A stretch of 64,000 nt of DNA from Thunnus maccoyii (lineage: Eukaryota > Chordata > Actinopteri > Scombriformes > Scombridae): positions 23,303,001 through 23,367,000 of the forward strand of contig NC_056539.1 in assembly GCF_910596095.1 (NCBI RefSeq). Reading direction: 5' to 3'. The position numbers were made by a program, and so were the translations under genes. The stretch's first letter is position 1. Each line of letters begins with the position of its first letter. The notes below the pieces were generated by a model. It worked only from the letters and a program-made list of their open reading frames with translations. It searched no databases and was not told the origin of the DNA. Positions 50,101-62,700 of the stretch are shown one piece after another.

Positions 50101-51453
50101 TAATAATAATAATAAAGGGGGTGTAGCTCAAATTGCTTTACATAAAGTGAAGAAACGAGAAAATAAATAGAAACAAAAAAAACAGGCAATTAAGGCAAGT
50201 GCAAATACTGTGTGATAAACCAATCAATCAAAGGAATAGCAAACAAAAGAGGCAACAAATAGCAAGAACAGGTATTCTAAGTACAATAAAATATGTAAAA
50301 GATAAGAAAAAACAAAGGAACAGTGACAGTTAGTTAAACACAATGTTGAATAAATAAGTTCTAAAAATGTTTACAGAATTTGCATCTCTTCTAGCCTTTG
50401 GTAGGGAATTCCATAGTTTTGGTTCATAGTTAAAAAAGGTTGAGCTGCTGTGAAGGATTATAAATCAACAAAGAATTAGAAATATGGGTCGGTCCCAAAC
50501 CATTGAAAGCCTTTTAAACAAGTAAAATAACTTTAAAATCAATCCTAAAAGACACTGGGAGCCAGCGCAGATTACCTAAAACTGGGGTGATATGTGCTCT
50601 CTTTTCTTGTTCTAATTAAAAGCCCGGCAGCAGAGTTCTGAATTAATTGTAGTTTATCAATGGATTGTTTTGGAAGACCGGTGAAAAGAGCATTACAGTA
50701 GTCTAATCTACTTGAAATAAACCCATGAACAATTTTTTCAACATTTTGTTGGCATCTTTTATCTCTTAAATGAAAGAAAGCAGCTTTGGTCACCCTCTTT
50801 ACGTGGGATTTAAAATTTCAGTCTGAATATAGGATAATGTCCAGGCTCATGACTTCTGATTTAATGGGTCAGTACATTTATTAAAATCTGATGAGTCTTC
50901 AACAGTCGATAATGGAAAAGTAACACATACCAAGGGTTGTAGTGAGATGCTGATCACTGGAAGTAGACTTGAGAGTAGGAAAAAAGTGTCTGTAATGTAC
51001 CTTTATTTACTGGATATTTAGATTAAGTTGTTTATGATGTTCCAGAGCTGATGTTTTACTTTTTCTGTATATCTATTAAAAGTCTATTCAAAATGAATCT
51101 ATTTTTAACATATTTGAATGTACTTAGCCAAAAAAATTGAAATGTGAAATTTAAATCTCTATATGTGGTATGAAACATAGCAGCTTTTGTCACTTTATTT
51201 GAAGAGAATAAATTGGCTATAGTTCCTACTGTGGATTTGGGAGAACAAGAAAATGCACTTAAATAAAAAGCATTAATGTAATGTCGTAGAAGAATACAAA
51301 ATGCATCTGTTTTGATACTAATATAACTTAATCTGTCCTATGCTTCATCATCTTGCATTTTATTTGAAATAATAAATAAGGTTACTTACAGTCAGCCACA
51401 CCAATGACCCCAGCACAGAGGAGCAGGATCTTGATACCACAGAGACCTGCCAT
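39691..51453 (-). CDS. ptprc-like: R4: CD45-like receptor without phosphatase domain, arginine in membrane segment (532 aa predicted)
   Basis: Exons in gene order: 51390-51453 (signal peptide), 46680-46694, 44628-44645 (Pro-rich), 44147-44419, 43813-44046, 43604-43720, 43098-43226, 42846-43007, 42043-42183, 40782-40990, 40617-40677, 40359-40470 (membrane), 40039-40076, 39691-39716. All are open. The Thr/Ser exon present in R1, R3 and R5 is absent; unrelated repeats occupy its place (about 44720-46500). Exon 44147-44419 has seven extra codons (a QIGGKAI-type insertion shared with R5), and exon 43813-44046 has two extra codons. The membrane segment reads FVIRLLVHIIIILISVAVF: Arg and His replace neutral residues of the other copies. 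The tail ends IYANAPES. The LINE in the first intron explains the gene's greater length. Confidence 0.72.
44720..46500. other. R4-specific intron block replacing the Thr/Ser exon
   Basis: It diverges from all other copies after TTAACATTTAGTTA. Contains two diverged direct repeats (about 44990-45180 and 45425-45560, both with CCTAGGC-CTGAT and TTGTATTTTCACTTTATTTT) and two GTTGTAACACCTTG blocks. No coding exon or acceptor in the right phase was recognised. Sequence similar to 44800-45000 also occurs at 49080-49330 and 60200-60380, so at least part is a dispersed repeat. Confidence 0.45.
47142..48859 (-). mobile_element. L2-type LINE, 5'-truncated, inserted only in R4
   Basis: The minus strand encodes reverse transcriptase motifs in order: TWFKSYLSDRFQFV, VPQGSVLGPILFTLYM, the catalytic YADDTQLYL, then SRLDYCNSLLSG, and after an in-frame TAG (48117-48119, where family members usually have Gln) PILASLHWLPVESRIEFKIL and KSRLKTFLF. 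The 3' end has TATATAGCGCC and a (ATCA)n tail. The flanks share TATATGA (47135-47141 and 48860-48866), a target-site duplication; in R1 the empty site reads CACTATATGAACATCAC. The coding frame is otherwise well preserved, so the insertion is younger than the fragments in intron 1 and postdates separation of R4 from R1 and R3. Confidence 0.85.
49080..49330. repeat. Dispersed intronic repeat
   Basis: A block containing TTGACCTGTTAATCATG and TTTATTTGTGTGTAGTTGG. It resembles 44810-45000 (R4) and 60210-60380 (R5). No coding capacity; family not recognised. Confidence 0.45.
50085..50860 (-). mobile_element. L2-type LINE fragment in R4 intron 1
   Basis: Encodes KIVHGFISSRLDYCNALFTG and SIDKLQLIQNSAAGLLIRTR; orthologous in position to the fragments in R2, R3 and R5 and frame-broken. 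Confidence 0.7.
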
Positions 51454-51539
51454 GTCCAGGACTTACAGTGTGTGAATGTATGTTTGAGTGGGGGACCCAG
51501 ATCATCAAGAGCACCTGGTTGAGCAACACACACACAACC

Positions 51540-51580
51540 ACAATGGGCATCTATATAAAGGAAGTCATGTGACAACATTT
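51540..51580 (-). promoter_or_regulatory. Candidate R4 promoter
   Basis: The minus strand reads CACATGACTTCCTTTATATAG about 100-125 nt upstream of the ATG: a CACATG element, ETS-type core and a TATA-like TTTATATAG. R5 has the same arrangement. R1 and R3 have a weaker TATA and a T in place of the C in ATGACTTCC. Confidence 0.35.
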
Positions 51581-52524
51581 CCTCCTTTCAAAACAAGATT
51601 ACAATCTGCCCATGTAAACATGATTTTTAAATAAACCTTACAACTGTGGAAAGTCAGTTCTCATGGCAAAGTCGCCTTTTCAGTACCAGAACAAACAAAG
51701 CCAGGAGTACTTTTTCTGCATCCCTGTCATTTTTTCATTCATTTTTAATCTTCAAACTTAATGTTTTTTACATATTTTTTTATAAACATATTTTTTTTTT
51801 AGGATGTACTTACTACTTACTTACTACTTATTGTATATGTACCCTACAGGGCATCACTCGTTTTGCCAAGAAATACAGTAAAGACACCAGAAACCAACTT
51901 CAATCAATACAGAGACACCATGCCGGCAGTTTCAGACCTGTAGACCATTGGTGTCTTTTGTAAGGAATAAGCCACCTTAGAAAGACAGGCTGTGTATATA
52001 ATATATACCTTTGATGGAATGGCCAGATACTGGGATCATTAACTTGTCATTATGTCACCCAACAAATAAGTGTGAAAAATTCCTTCCCATATTCCTTTCA
52101 CCTGTGTTAACATTAGATAAAGTGAAGTCTATGTCACAGTTTTATACAATTATATTACAATTAACTTTAAATCTACTTGTACCCATTCTAGTATTGGCTC
52201 TTTTTCGCACTCAATAACTTTGTCACTTTCAGATGCTTTCTCCCTCCTTATGTCCATCCTGTCCCGACCTCTCCCCTTGATGTTTTGGTGCATCTCGCAG
52301 TAGGGTGACACCTCCAGGTGAGCCTCCTTCGGGTCCTTTCTCTGTTGCACGTAGCCAGATCCCTGATGCCTTTTTGCACTGACAAAGTTTTAAATACCAG
52401 TGGTAAACGAGTTTCACACTACCTGAATTTCAGCAAAGGATGGAATGTTTCACTTTGGCAATTAATGGAAAACTGGCAAATTGTAGCAGCTTAATGGTAA
52501 GTATATCTATATAAAAAGCCTCTA

Positions 52525-52672
52525 TATTAAAAGCCTTTATTGTAGCAACAGTTTAGAGCAGACAGGAAATGAGGGGGAGAGAGATAGGGAGGTGACATGC
52601 ATCACTCTGCTGTCAGAATCAAACCACGAATGTTGCGTTTATCTAGCATGTGTCTTTATCAGTTAGTTACCA
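52525..52672 (-). mobile_element. tRNA-derived SINE remnant (R5 flank)
   Basis: Fourth copy of the duplicated SINE, with GGTTTGATTCTGA in place of the B box. Confidence 0.5.
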
Positions 52673-52965
52673 GGAAACGCTGTCACTTTTTTACTAAGAA
52701 CATAATCCAGACTAATATCAAGAACACTTGTTGACATACAGAGATGTCCATCTGAAATCTGTCCATCTGACATCTGCAAATACATCATAAATATGATATT
52801 GTCATCTGATACTTCCTCACTTTACAAGTCAGTAAGGATTGCCTGAATGCACCATTATAGAAATGACTGAATAACTGTTAATTATGATAACAGCAATGCA
52901 CTAGTAATTATATACAAGAGACACAGCAGAGGCTAGTGTGATACCATGTTCCATTTTCAACGATT

Positions 52966-52971
52966 TTTATT
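52966..52971 (-). promoter_or_regulatory. Candidate R5 polyadenylation signal
   Basis: AATAAA on the gene strand, about 0.8 kb after the predicted R5 stop and conserved in R2, R3 and R4. Confidence 0.4.
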
Positions 52972-53776
52972 ATAATGGTTCATAAGGGTAATACAAATAT
53001 AAAATGTTATATATAGCTCACAAACACACATAGAAAAATGGCATCTGTTTGTAAAAAATAATAAGACATAACATAAACCACAACATACACCTGCAAACTC
53101 CACCTGTAACATTCATTGCCTGGAGGTGAAATCTACATGCTGCTGCTTCTACTTTACTTTCTTTAGGTGGCGTTGATTAGCATGTGTAAAACTCATCATT
53201 GAAATATTAACAGGCAACATGATCACAACAGAAATAAAACAGAAAATAAGGTACAAGTTAAAATAATGTAAAAGCCATGCTATACAGGTAGATTTAAAAG
53301 TGTGATTTCATAATACTTGCGTATTCTGCCAGTTGAACACTGGTTATGTTAATAGCAAATGCTTGATCCAGTTTTGACTTTAGCATAGCACATTGAAGCT
53401 GTTACAAGCCATTAATGATCAAAGAGATGATCACAGATGCCTTTAAGTGTGGTCAGGATCTAATGCTTCATGTTATATGATTTTATTAGTCTTAGCTTGT
53501 CCAAATTTGATGGGATTAAAATGTCAATGAGAACAGGACTGTTCCAGTTGTTGCAAAACGCACATTAAAACAATAAAAAATATCTGTATAATTCAACAAA
53601 GTGAGGACAAAAAACACAATCAGTTTAAGCAAATAGAACAAAGTTAAGCAAGCCATTATCAATTCTAAGTGCACTGAGTGCCATTGTTCACAGGTTAAAA
53701 TGCCGACTATTGAACTTACTGAAGAACTCAGTAAGAGTAAATGATGATTTGGTAGGCTGCTCCGTCAGGCCTGCGT

Positions 53777-56700
53777 TCATCTTCTTTCATTCTGATGCCA
53801 TTGAGGTACATTAGCATAAACTACAACAGAAAATAAGAAAAACAGGAAATACTGCAACTTAGTGTGAGTACTCGTCAAACTGTGCAGTGCACTTCATACT
53901 TACTACATAAAAAGGTTTTGTCTAAGTGACTTTAAAACTACAAGTTATATTAAAAGCTATTGTAATACTGTACACAATACAGAATTCCTGATGATCTTCC
54001 TACCATTAACAAGTGACCTAACCTAACCTAACCATAACCTAACAGCTAAAAAAACATCAGTCATTTGCAGCTGCTGAAAGTAATTGCTGTTTGCTACCTA
54101 CTCTAAGACTAATGTAGGAAGAACAGGACAGCTTAAGTTTACTCACTGGCTGTTGACTCAAGCATCACATCGTCATACACATCCCTGAGGAGAAAATACG
54201 TGGTGAAGTTTGGCTTCAGAGAAATGCATATAATTTTGTATCCTGCTGTATATAGTGCATATTCATGTTGCTACATACAGAATGGGTAAACCATATATTT
54301 AATTTTTCACCTCTGTCTTTATCAATGTGATTAAAGAACTGAGTTCAGCTGGAACAACAATAACTCTCCTCTACAGGAAATTAAAACTCATTACAACTGT
54401 AAAACTGGCCAGAGGCAACGTTACAGTCAAACTGATGCAGGAGATAAGATGCAAAATGATCCTTACTCGGAATTTCTGCGCTTCATCATGTAGATCTTGT
54501 AGACGCCCCAAAGCACAGCCACAGATGTGAGGATGATGAGGAAGACCAGAAAGCCAATGAGAGCTTTGTAATTGTCTGCAAAATGATGGTTATGACAAAA
54601 AAAAAATATCAAAGGGGTGGCATTTATATCAAAGATTAAAATGTGCTGAATGAAATGTTTTATCTGAGCAACTTGTGACATTAATTAAGACCACACATAC
54701 AGAGAGTGTCAACACGTTCTGTCTTGGTGTTACTGTAAAGGTGTCCGTTGAAAGCAACCACCTGAAAAGACAGATCATCCCTTTAACTTAGGAATTATGG
54801 AACTCATATAAGTATGAGGAATAAACTGAACAACACTGTTAAATGAAAAGTAGGATTATACAAACCTCCACTTTGTAGGTTGTAGAGTAGCTTAGATCTT
54901 TGAATGTAAAGTTACATTTCTTTTGTTTGTCCGTCTTCTGAATGACATCATCATTATAACTAAGAGTTGCATTGTATAGCTCCTTAGGTCCACGGAAATC
55001 TTCCACACCACAGATTACTTCAATCACATTATGCTCTAGAACACTTATGTTAAACTTGGAAATATCATCTGGTACTGTAAGAGAGTGAAAAAAACAACAT
55101 ATTTTCCTTTAGATGCAACACTTTATGCTTATTCACAGTTTAAGTGATTGTTGGGTTTAAAATACCAGCAGTTTTAACACTGATCAAGCTCATTAGTGTT
55201 ACTGTGTTGATTGTCTTGGGCATCAGTATTTCCTTTAAACGATTAATTAATAACTGAATTTTGAAATGGAATTGCGTAATTATTTTAAAACGGCTTTCAA
55301 AATTTTATTTTTTGTTTTTCCATTTATCCCACACAGCTGTTATGTGTTGGCCGGAGCTGTGTTAGGAGTCTGGCTAATCAGAGTGCCTGAAACTCAGTGG
55401 GGTTGTCAGACTGTCACGGTCACAGGTTGTTATTTATCCTACTGACTGGTTGTCGAACGTGAAGTCTTAATATGAGCCTGTCAGAGGGCAGAAGCCAAAA
55501 ACGGAGGAAAAGTAGAGAAGATGGAGAGAGGAAGAGGAAGGTTTGGATGTGAATGTGATGTATAAAATACATTTTCTTATATAATATACAGTATACTATA
55601 TATTGGTATCATTATTATTATTGGTATTGCTATCAGGGAATGAGATGTTGTTTGATTATCAATATTTATCACCATTTAATTAAAATAAGACAGAACAAGT
55701 AATGATATAATTATCATTATTATTATGATAAAAAGTAAGTTGCATTTATAATTATGATTACTATCCTTTTCTTAAATAATAACTAAATAATTCATTACAG
55801 TAAATCTTGTGTTGAGTCAATGTCCAAAATTGACATGATTCATTTAGAAACCATATCAAGCATAATTTAATGTAGCTGTAGTTCAATACGTGATGTCAGT
55901 TTTCTCCCCAAATATTCACAGTTTCAGTGCTGTTGTTAAAACTGTTACTTTTACTGGCTCGTGGTCATCTTAACTTAATATTCAACTATAAACATCATAT
56001 AATAAATAGCCTTTTTAGCCCTTTTGAACTAAATATAACTTTATATAAGTAATATTATATATGTAATATTTTCCAAAGACAGTTTGCCGTTTACTTACTT
56101 CCAGGCTTAGTTTTCTCTTTAACTTCAGTTGGTTTGGCAACATTCTTGTTGTTGTAGGTGGGTTGGACTTCACAGGTGTAATCGGTGTATGGTTTCAGTC
56201 CAGAAAAATGACATGTTCCTCCTGGTGGCTGTTCGTCAACTGTAGATGAAACAGTTTAGTTTTCATTAGCTGCTTTTGGTGTCCAATTTAATAACAACAG
56301 GAACATATAAAGAGATGTAAAAAGACTGAACCTATAGTTAAGAAACATTTGTTGAGTTACCATTAACTGACAAGAAAATAGATATCTAAATCATCAATGT
56401 GTCACTGCGACTGTAGATCACTGACTGGTCCTGCAAGGTAACACTTTTGTATACACTATGTACTACATGGCTGACAGACAGAGAATCAACTAATATCACA
56501 CTTTCTAAAAACTATTTCAAATAAATAACCAGCAAATCATATGAAGGGCAACAATTTTAGCTGTAATCACAATTTTTCATCATATTCTTCTATCGAAAAA
56601 AGGTAATTAAACTCTTTCATCTCAATATTATTTCTGTATCATATTTAATTGATTTTAATTTTTCTTTAATAACTTGTACCAAAGTGTGACTTGTCGTTTC

Positions 56701-59700
56701 ATCTCAGCTTATTTACACCTATTATCCCTCAACATGCTAAAATGTGAGCACAGAAGAAAAAATGATATACTTGAGGCAAATGGAACTTTTAAATGTCTTC
56801 ATTGTATATCTCACTTGTCATATAAACTGACCAGCAAGTTAATCTGCAAAACTCCAAAATGTACATTGAACTAAAATGGAAAAGATTTTTAAAATTTTAC
56901 TCACAGTTTAGATGTGTCTGATCCAGTGGATGACAACTGCAGTCATATGAAAGCCCATCACGTTTGGGGACCTCTTGACAGTTCTGACTGGTTGTTGTCC
57001 AGTTCAACTCAATGGAGGTATCGGTTAAGATGCTTTGTGTTGCTATATTAAGATCTGTTGAAACACATCACACATGTTTAACACTGAACTGAGTAATCTG
57101 GTCTTTAGTATCTTAGATTACAAGCTATCATTGCAACAACATACCACAGTCAATCTTGAACTGGATAGCAGGTGCGTTTTTTATGGTGACATTGTTTTCC
57201 TTGATCTGACCAGTACAGGTGTAGTCTGTGAAAGGCTCCAGTTCAGACACTTTCTTGGGATTATTGTAAGAATCTGAGGAGACAGAAGGGTGACAACATT
57301 TCTCAATCAACTAATATCTGTACCTCAGAATTTAAGATCAGTTTTAAACAGTTTAGATTTAGACATTCAAAGCAAAAACCAATATTCTATTCAAAACTGA
57401 TTCACAGAGCTCACAAAGCAATACCTCACCAGCACCTCCCTCTCATACCAGAAGACACAATTTATGTCACTACAGTTATTAGAAAAATATGCTTTTCTAC
57501 TCCTGCAAAAATTACTCCACTTTACATCTTCATCTCTTTTACACTATGAGTACAAAACAATGGAAATGCAGATTTGAAACACCATCTGTATCCATGTAAA
57601 TCCATTTATAATGTTGCTGACAAACAAAGTGTCTCTACTTTCAGTCTGACCACTTACCAGAACAGATGTAATCAATGGTGAGATCAGTGCATTTTGGAGG
57701 TAAATTTGCTTCTATTTTTGCAGGAAGTTTAGTGGGAGGAATCTGATTTATTTCACTTGAATTTAAAAATTCAGCTGAAAAAGAGAAAAAAGCACATATA
57801 AAACGTGATGAAAGGAGGTCTACATAACATGCATTTAAAAATACAGGTAGACTGTATTATACATACCAGCACTGATGTGTTGAGTGAGACTAAAGTTCAC
57901 ACACTTTTCTTGAGTGAAGGTTGTCATCAAATTTGTGCAAATGTCATCATAACCAGGTCTGATACAGAACGTTTTATTGTCATTTGGGCATTGCACGGCT
58001 TCAATATTATTTATTTGCACAGAGCTGATGTTCCAGTCACTCTTGTAACAAAGATATCCAGGGATGCAGCTGCTAAGTTTAATGTCACCTTCAGCTGAAA
58101 TACAGAAGTGATGCACAAATGTCTCTCCCATTTTCACTCATTTCTAAAGTTAAAAGAAAAATACAATACAACAGTATGAATTATTTTTACTCACTCATTT
58201 CCATTGTCGTCACTGTAGTTTTATTATCACTGTGGTTACAGGGTATTTCTGCGCCAGCATGGTCAAATGTCACATTATGCTCGTAGTCAGTACAGGGCTT
58301 CAGGTGTATGATATTATGTGTTGTTATGTTTGGATTGGAGTGCTGAAAAATGGCTTTGCCTCCAATCTGATTTTGGCCTTCTTCTTTAACATTTACGGTG
58401 TAGTTGCCAGGGGAAGAGTTTATGAAGTTGATCTGGAAGCCAAACTTGATAGGTGTAACAGTGTAAGAACCTGTACAAACAATACACAGTAAAACCTGTT
58501 AGTAAGATGAACCACCTGCCATTTATTTTAACCTTGTTCATATAGGTGTTGAAAATGTTCCTGTGTATGCCGAGCATCATTCTGTACACTCCACTTTCAA
58601 CATATTCATTGTAAAGTAAGAGAGAAATACAAACATTAAAACAACATTAGATGGATTATCTTTTAAAGTGATACTCACACTGTGGAGGTGGAGGGGCTGC
58701 TGCAGGGCGTGGAGGACACATTCAAAAGAAATTAGAAAGGAATAAAAAATACAAAAAACATTAACAATTAGTTAAATAACACAAGTAATTTAAAATACTC
58801 CCAAAGCACACTAAAGGTAAAGTATGTGCCTTTAGCTTATAGAGTATTTGTAACCCTTTTATCCACAGTGCGAGTGTATGCACAATACAATCTTATTACA
58901 ATCCTATATAAATGAGAAAATTCCAACTTTCGGTGGTAGGAGTCACTGTGGTGTTGGACTGGGTGATTGGAGGTGAGGTCTGAGTTTGATTGCCGGGTGC
59001 CTGAGAGACTGTTGGGTTGCTGGTGGAAGTGATTGTGGGTGTGGTCTCATTTGAGGTGATTGCAGGATTGACATTGGCTGGAGGATGGAGATCATGGAGG
59101 TCACATTCTGGCAGAAATACTCTATTTTGCAACAGCCTTACCTAACATGATGCCTTACTTCCATTTCAGGAAAATATCATGCCAAATGCAACGCTAATGT
59201 GGCAAACAAAACTGTAAACTGAGGCTGAATACATTACCATCAGATGCAGTAGTTGGAATGGTCTGAATTGAAGTGTTTGAGGAAAGGGTTGAGGAGGTGA
59301 AAGTTGGGCTGACTACTGTAGATGAGTTCAAATTTGCGGTAGTGCGTGCAGGTGAGGTGGTTGAAACAACATCTACATTCCAAGAATACGAAAAATCAGG
59401 ACAGACATAATATCACAATAACATCTCCTACATCACTGAAGATGTTTCATGTAGCAGTTTGCTTCTCATGGTGCTAAACTATTTAATTTGTTATTGCTTC
59501 TTGTCTAACCTTCCTCATTAATGTCAACTGCACATTTGTCTTAAAATTCAAAAGGTAAGAAATGATAAAAAAAAAAAAAACAGTAGCCCTGAGGAGCAGA
59601 TGAGGTAAGACAGAGTTAAGTAGGACTATGAAGCTAGAATAGTGGAACTAGCACTTAGTTTTGTATTAGTTGTAGAAGAAAAAAACCTTTGGACCTACCC

Positions 59701-62700
59701 TGTAATGCAGTTTCTATTTGCATAGTAAAATAATTAGGCAGAAGTTCAACCAAGATGACTAATTCAGCCCAGAACTTCTTACACACACATATTATTTCTC
59801 CATAGACTGAACACCCATTTCGAAACACAAATAAAAACAAACCCAAATAAAAACGAAAAACAAACAATAATGACCAATAGAGTTTAATATGAGCAACAAA
59901 CTCTCAGTAAACAAACCAAAAAATACTACATGTCTGAAAAGGAGCAGGTGGAAGTTAATAATTTATTAATTCTGGGTTATTGGTTAAATTATTTAGCATC
60001 ATAAATATATTTAAGACTGGTTGTCTCTCCTGGTTGAACTTCTGCTTTTGCTGTCATCTACAGTAGCATCTGTCCCCTCCCCTAATAAGTAATGTGAGAT
60101 GGACACCAGTTTGACTGATATCAGAGACTCATTATATTGATGAAGGTGCAAACAAGATGCACAATAGTAACTATAATAGTATATATATATATATATAATA
60201 TTATATTGGTTATATTAGTTTTGACCTGTTTATCATGTAGTAATGTTTTCCTCCTACAGTTTATTTGTGTGTAGTTGGAGTTAGATGTGTTTTGGGGGAT
60301 TTTTTTGTTGTTTTTTTGGTGTTAAACCTTCCTTAATTTTGGCAACTATGACGGTTTCCCAGAACTTGGGTATCCACTTTTTGTGCAAAGAGTACATAAT
60401 GTCCATTTGAAGGCTGTGTTCATTTCACATAGTTTTGGACAAGATGCTGGCTTTGTATAAGGGGCAGATAGGGACATTATTCAGAATTACCATGCATATA
60501 CATGTACTTTTCCTCTCACATACACATCAGCATCATGTTAAGCAAGGATTACTTTACTGTCAGCCAGTTCAGTTTGTGACATTATGTGTGACAACTTTAT
60601 TCAAGTGAAAGTCCTGTATTCAAAACGTAACATTTTACTTGTATGTCTGTGAGGTTTTCAGTATAGTATGTGAATTAATTTGGTTTCATATGTGTATGTG
60701 AAAGGAACATTTTCAGTTGTGCATTTGAGCACATTTTACTAGTATTTGTGAAAGCTTTTCAATGGTTTTTATGAGAGCTTTTCAGTTGTGTATGTAAGCG
60801 TGTAATTTTTCAGTTGTTTGTGTGAGAGTGTTTCTGTTGTGTATGTAAAGCATTTCACTTGTATGCGTGTGTGGTTAGCACATTTACTAGTATGTGTGAA
60901 AGCTTTTCAACAGTTTTCATGAGAGCGTTTCAGTCGTGTATGTAAGCGTATAAGTTTTCAGTTGTTTATGTGAGAGTGTTTCAGTTGTGTATGTAAAAGC
61001 ATTTCACTTGTATATGTATGTTGTTTTTAGTATACTATGTGAATGATTTTGGTTTCATATGTGTATATGAGAGGAAAAGTACATGTATATGCATGGAAAT
61101 TCTGAATAATGTCCCTAATGGCCCCTCATAGCTTTGGTGCTACTATGAACATGAAGACATGAGACAGTGAAAAGTGAGCTTGAGGTAAAAGGAGGCTGAG
61201 GTGAAGGTATGGCACATGGTAAAGCACAGCTGATGGTAGAACAAGACATTATAAACATTAGAATTACAACTGAATGATATATATTAAGAGAATTTAGTTG
61301 CAGTCACTCACCTGATGAATCTTGACCTAGAATAACAAAAGAGAAAGATATTTACACACTTGTAATGAAGGGGTGTATACGACTACTATACAGAATAACA
61401 TAAATATACACACATCACAAACAGGGTTTGTTTTATTAAAACATCCATTTCCATCTAAACTTGCTGTAGCTTTGCAGTGATATCAGTGGAGGTGTATGAG
61501 GTACAGGACAGAGGATAAGGTTCGCACCAAAGAAACAAGCATACCGTAGGTTTTTTTCTATTTTTTCCATTTGAATGAATACAGAATGGAGCAATATAAC
61601 TAAATATAATGTGCAGGAACATTATGTGCGTATGTACGATCACAGGGGAAATTTTGCGGTACATACTGGCTTTGGCGTTGCTGTGACAATGAAGCAATGC
61701 CAAAGCAAAAAGTGAGCAGATTAATTGAGTAATTAGAATGTAGAATTATAAACATCACGAAAACAATTAAATGTAATATATGAAGTAACATTGTTAACCT
61801 GGAATTACAAAAGAGAAAAGTATACATTATTATTGCATTTGTTATGTTTTATTAAACCTGTTTGGGCATAAAAAGTAAGACTGACAACTTAATTAGATGA
61901 CTTCAGTCATGGTCATAAACCCAGCTACTTTTGCAGCTCTAGTCTGATGTCTGTTGATTTAACCTTGATTTATTTATCCTTTGGCACGGAATTACATAGT
62001 TTTGGTGCAAAGTTAAAAAAAAAAGGTGAGCTGTGGATTTTCTTATTTGTGTGATTGTTTGTATTTTTTTAAAAACGGCAGCAGAGAATCAAAGAAGCCT
62101 TGAAGGATTATAAAACGACAAAGAATTAGTAACGTAGGCCGGTCCCAAACCATTAAGAGCCCTGTAAACAAGTAAAAGAACTTTAAAATCAATCCTAAAA
62201 GACACTGGGAACTAGCGCAGGTTAGCATAAACTGGGGTGATATGTTCTCTCTTTCTTGTTCTAGTTAAAAGCCCGGCAGCAGAGTTCTGATTTAATTGAA
62301 GTTTATCAATGGATTGTTTTGGAGGACCGGTCAAAAGAGCATTACAGTAGTCTAATCTACATGAAATAAACCCATGAACAAGTTTTTTGGCATCTTGTTG
62401 AGATAGGAACAGCCATTCCTTTACAATATCTCTTAAATGAAAGAAAGCTCCTTTGGTCACCTTCTTTATGTGTGACTTAAAATTCAAGTCTAAGTGTAGG
62501 CTAATGTCCAGGCTCATGACTTCTGATTTAATGGGTCAGTGCATTTATTAAAGGCTGGTGAGTCTTCAACAGTTACCAAGGTCTACATCGATTGCATTCC
62601 TTACAAAGTGAGAGAAATCCAATGCTAAACACCAAAATAAATATGCTTTATATATTGTAAATATGTAATGATAAAACAGATACACTGTTGAACAAATATG

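Larger units (their letters stand above)
51581..53776 (-). other. R4/R5 spacer and R5 3' flank
   Basis: The R4 upstream flank runs to about 51830, then sequence similar to the R-copy 3' flank (compare 4530-4860), a SINE, and the conserved R5 3' UTR block with the minus-strand AATAAA at 52966-52971. About 52000-52400 has no counterpart in the other spacers. No phosphatase exon was found. Confidence 0.5.
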
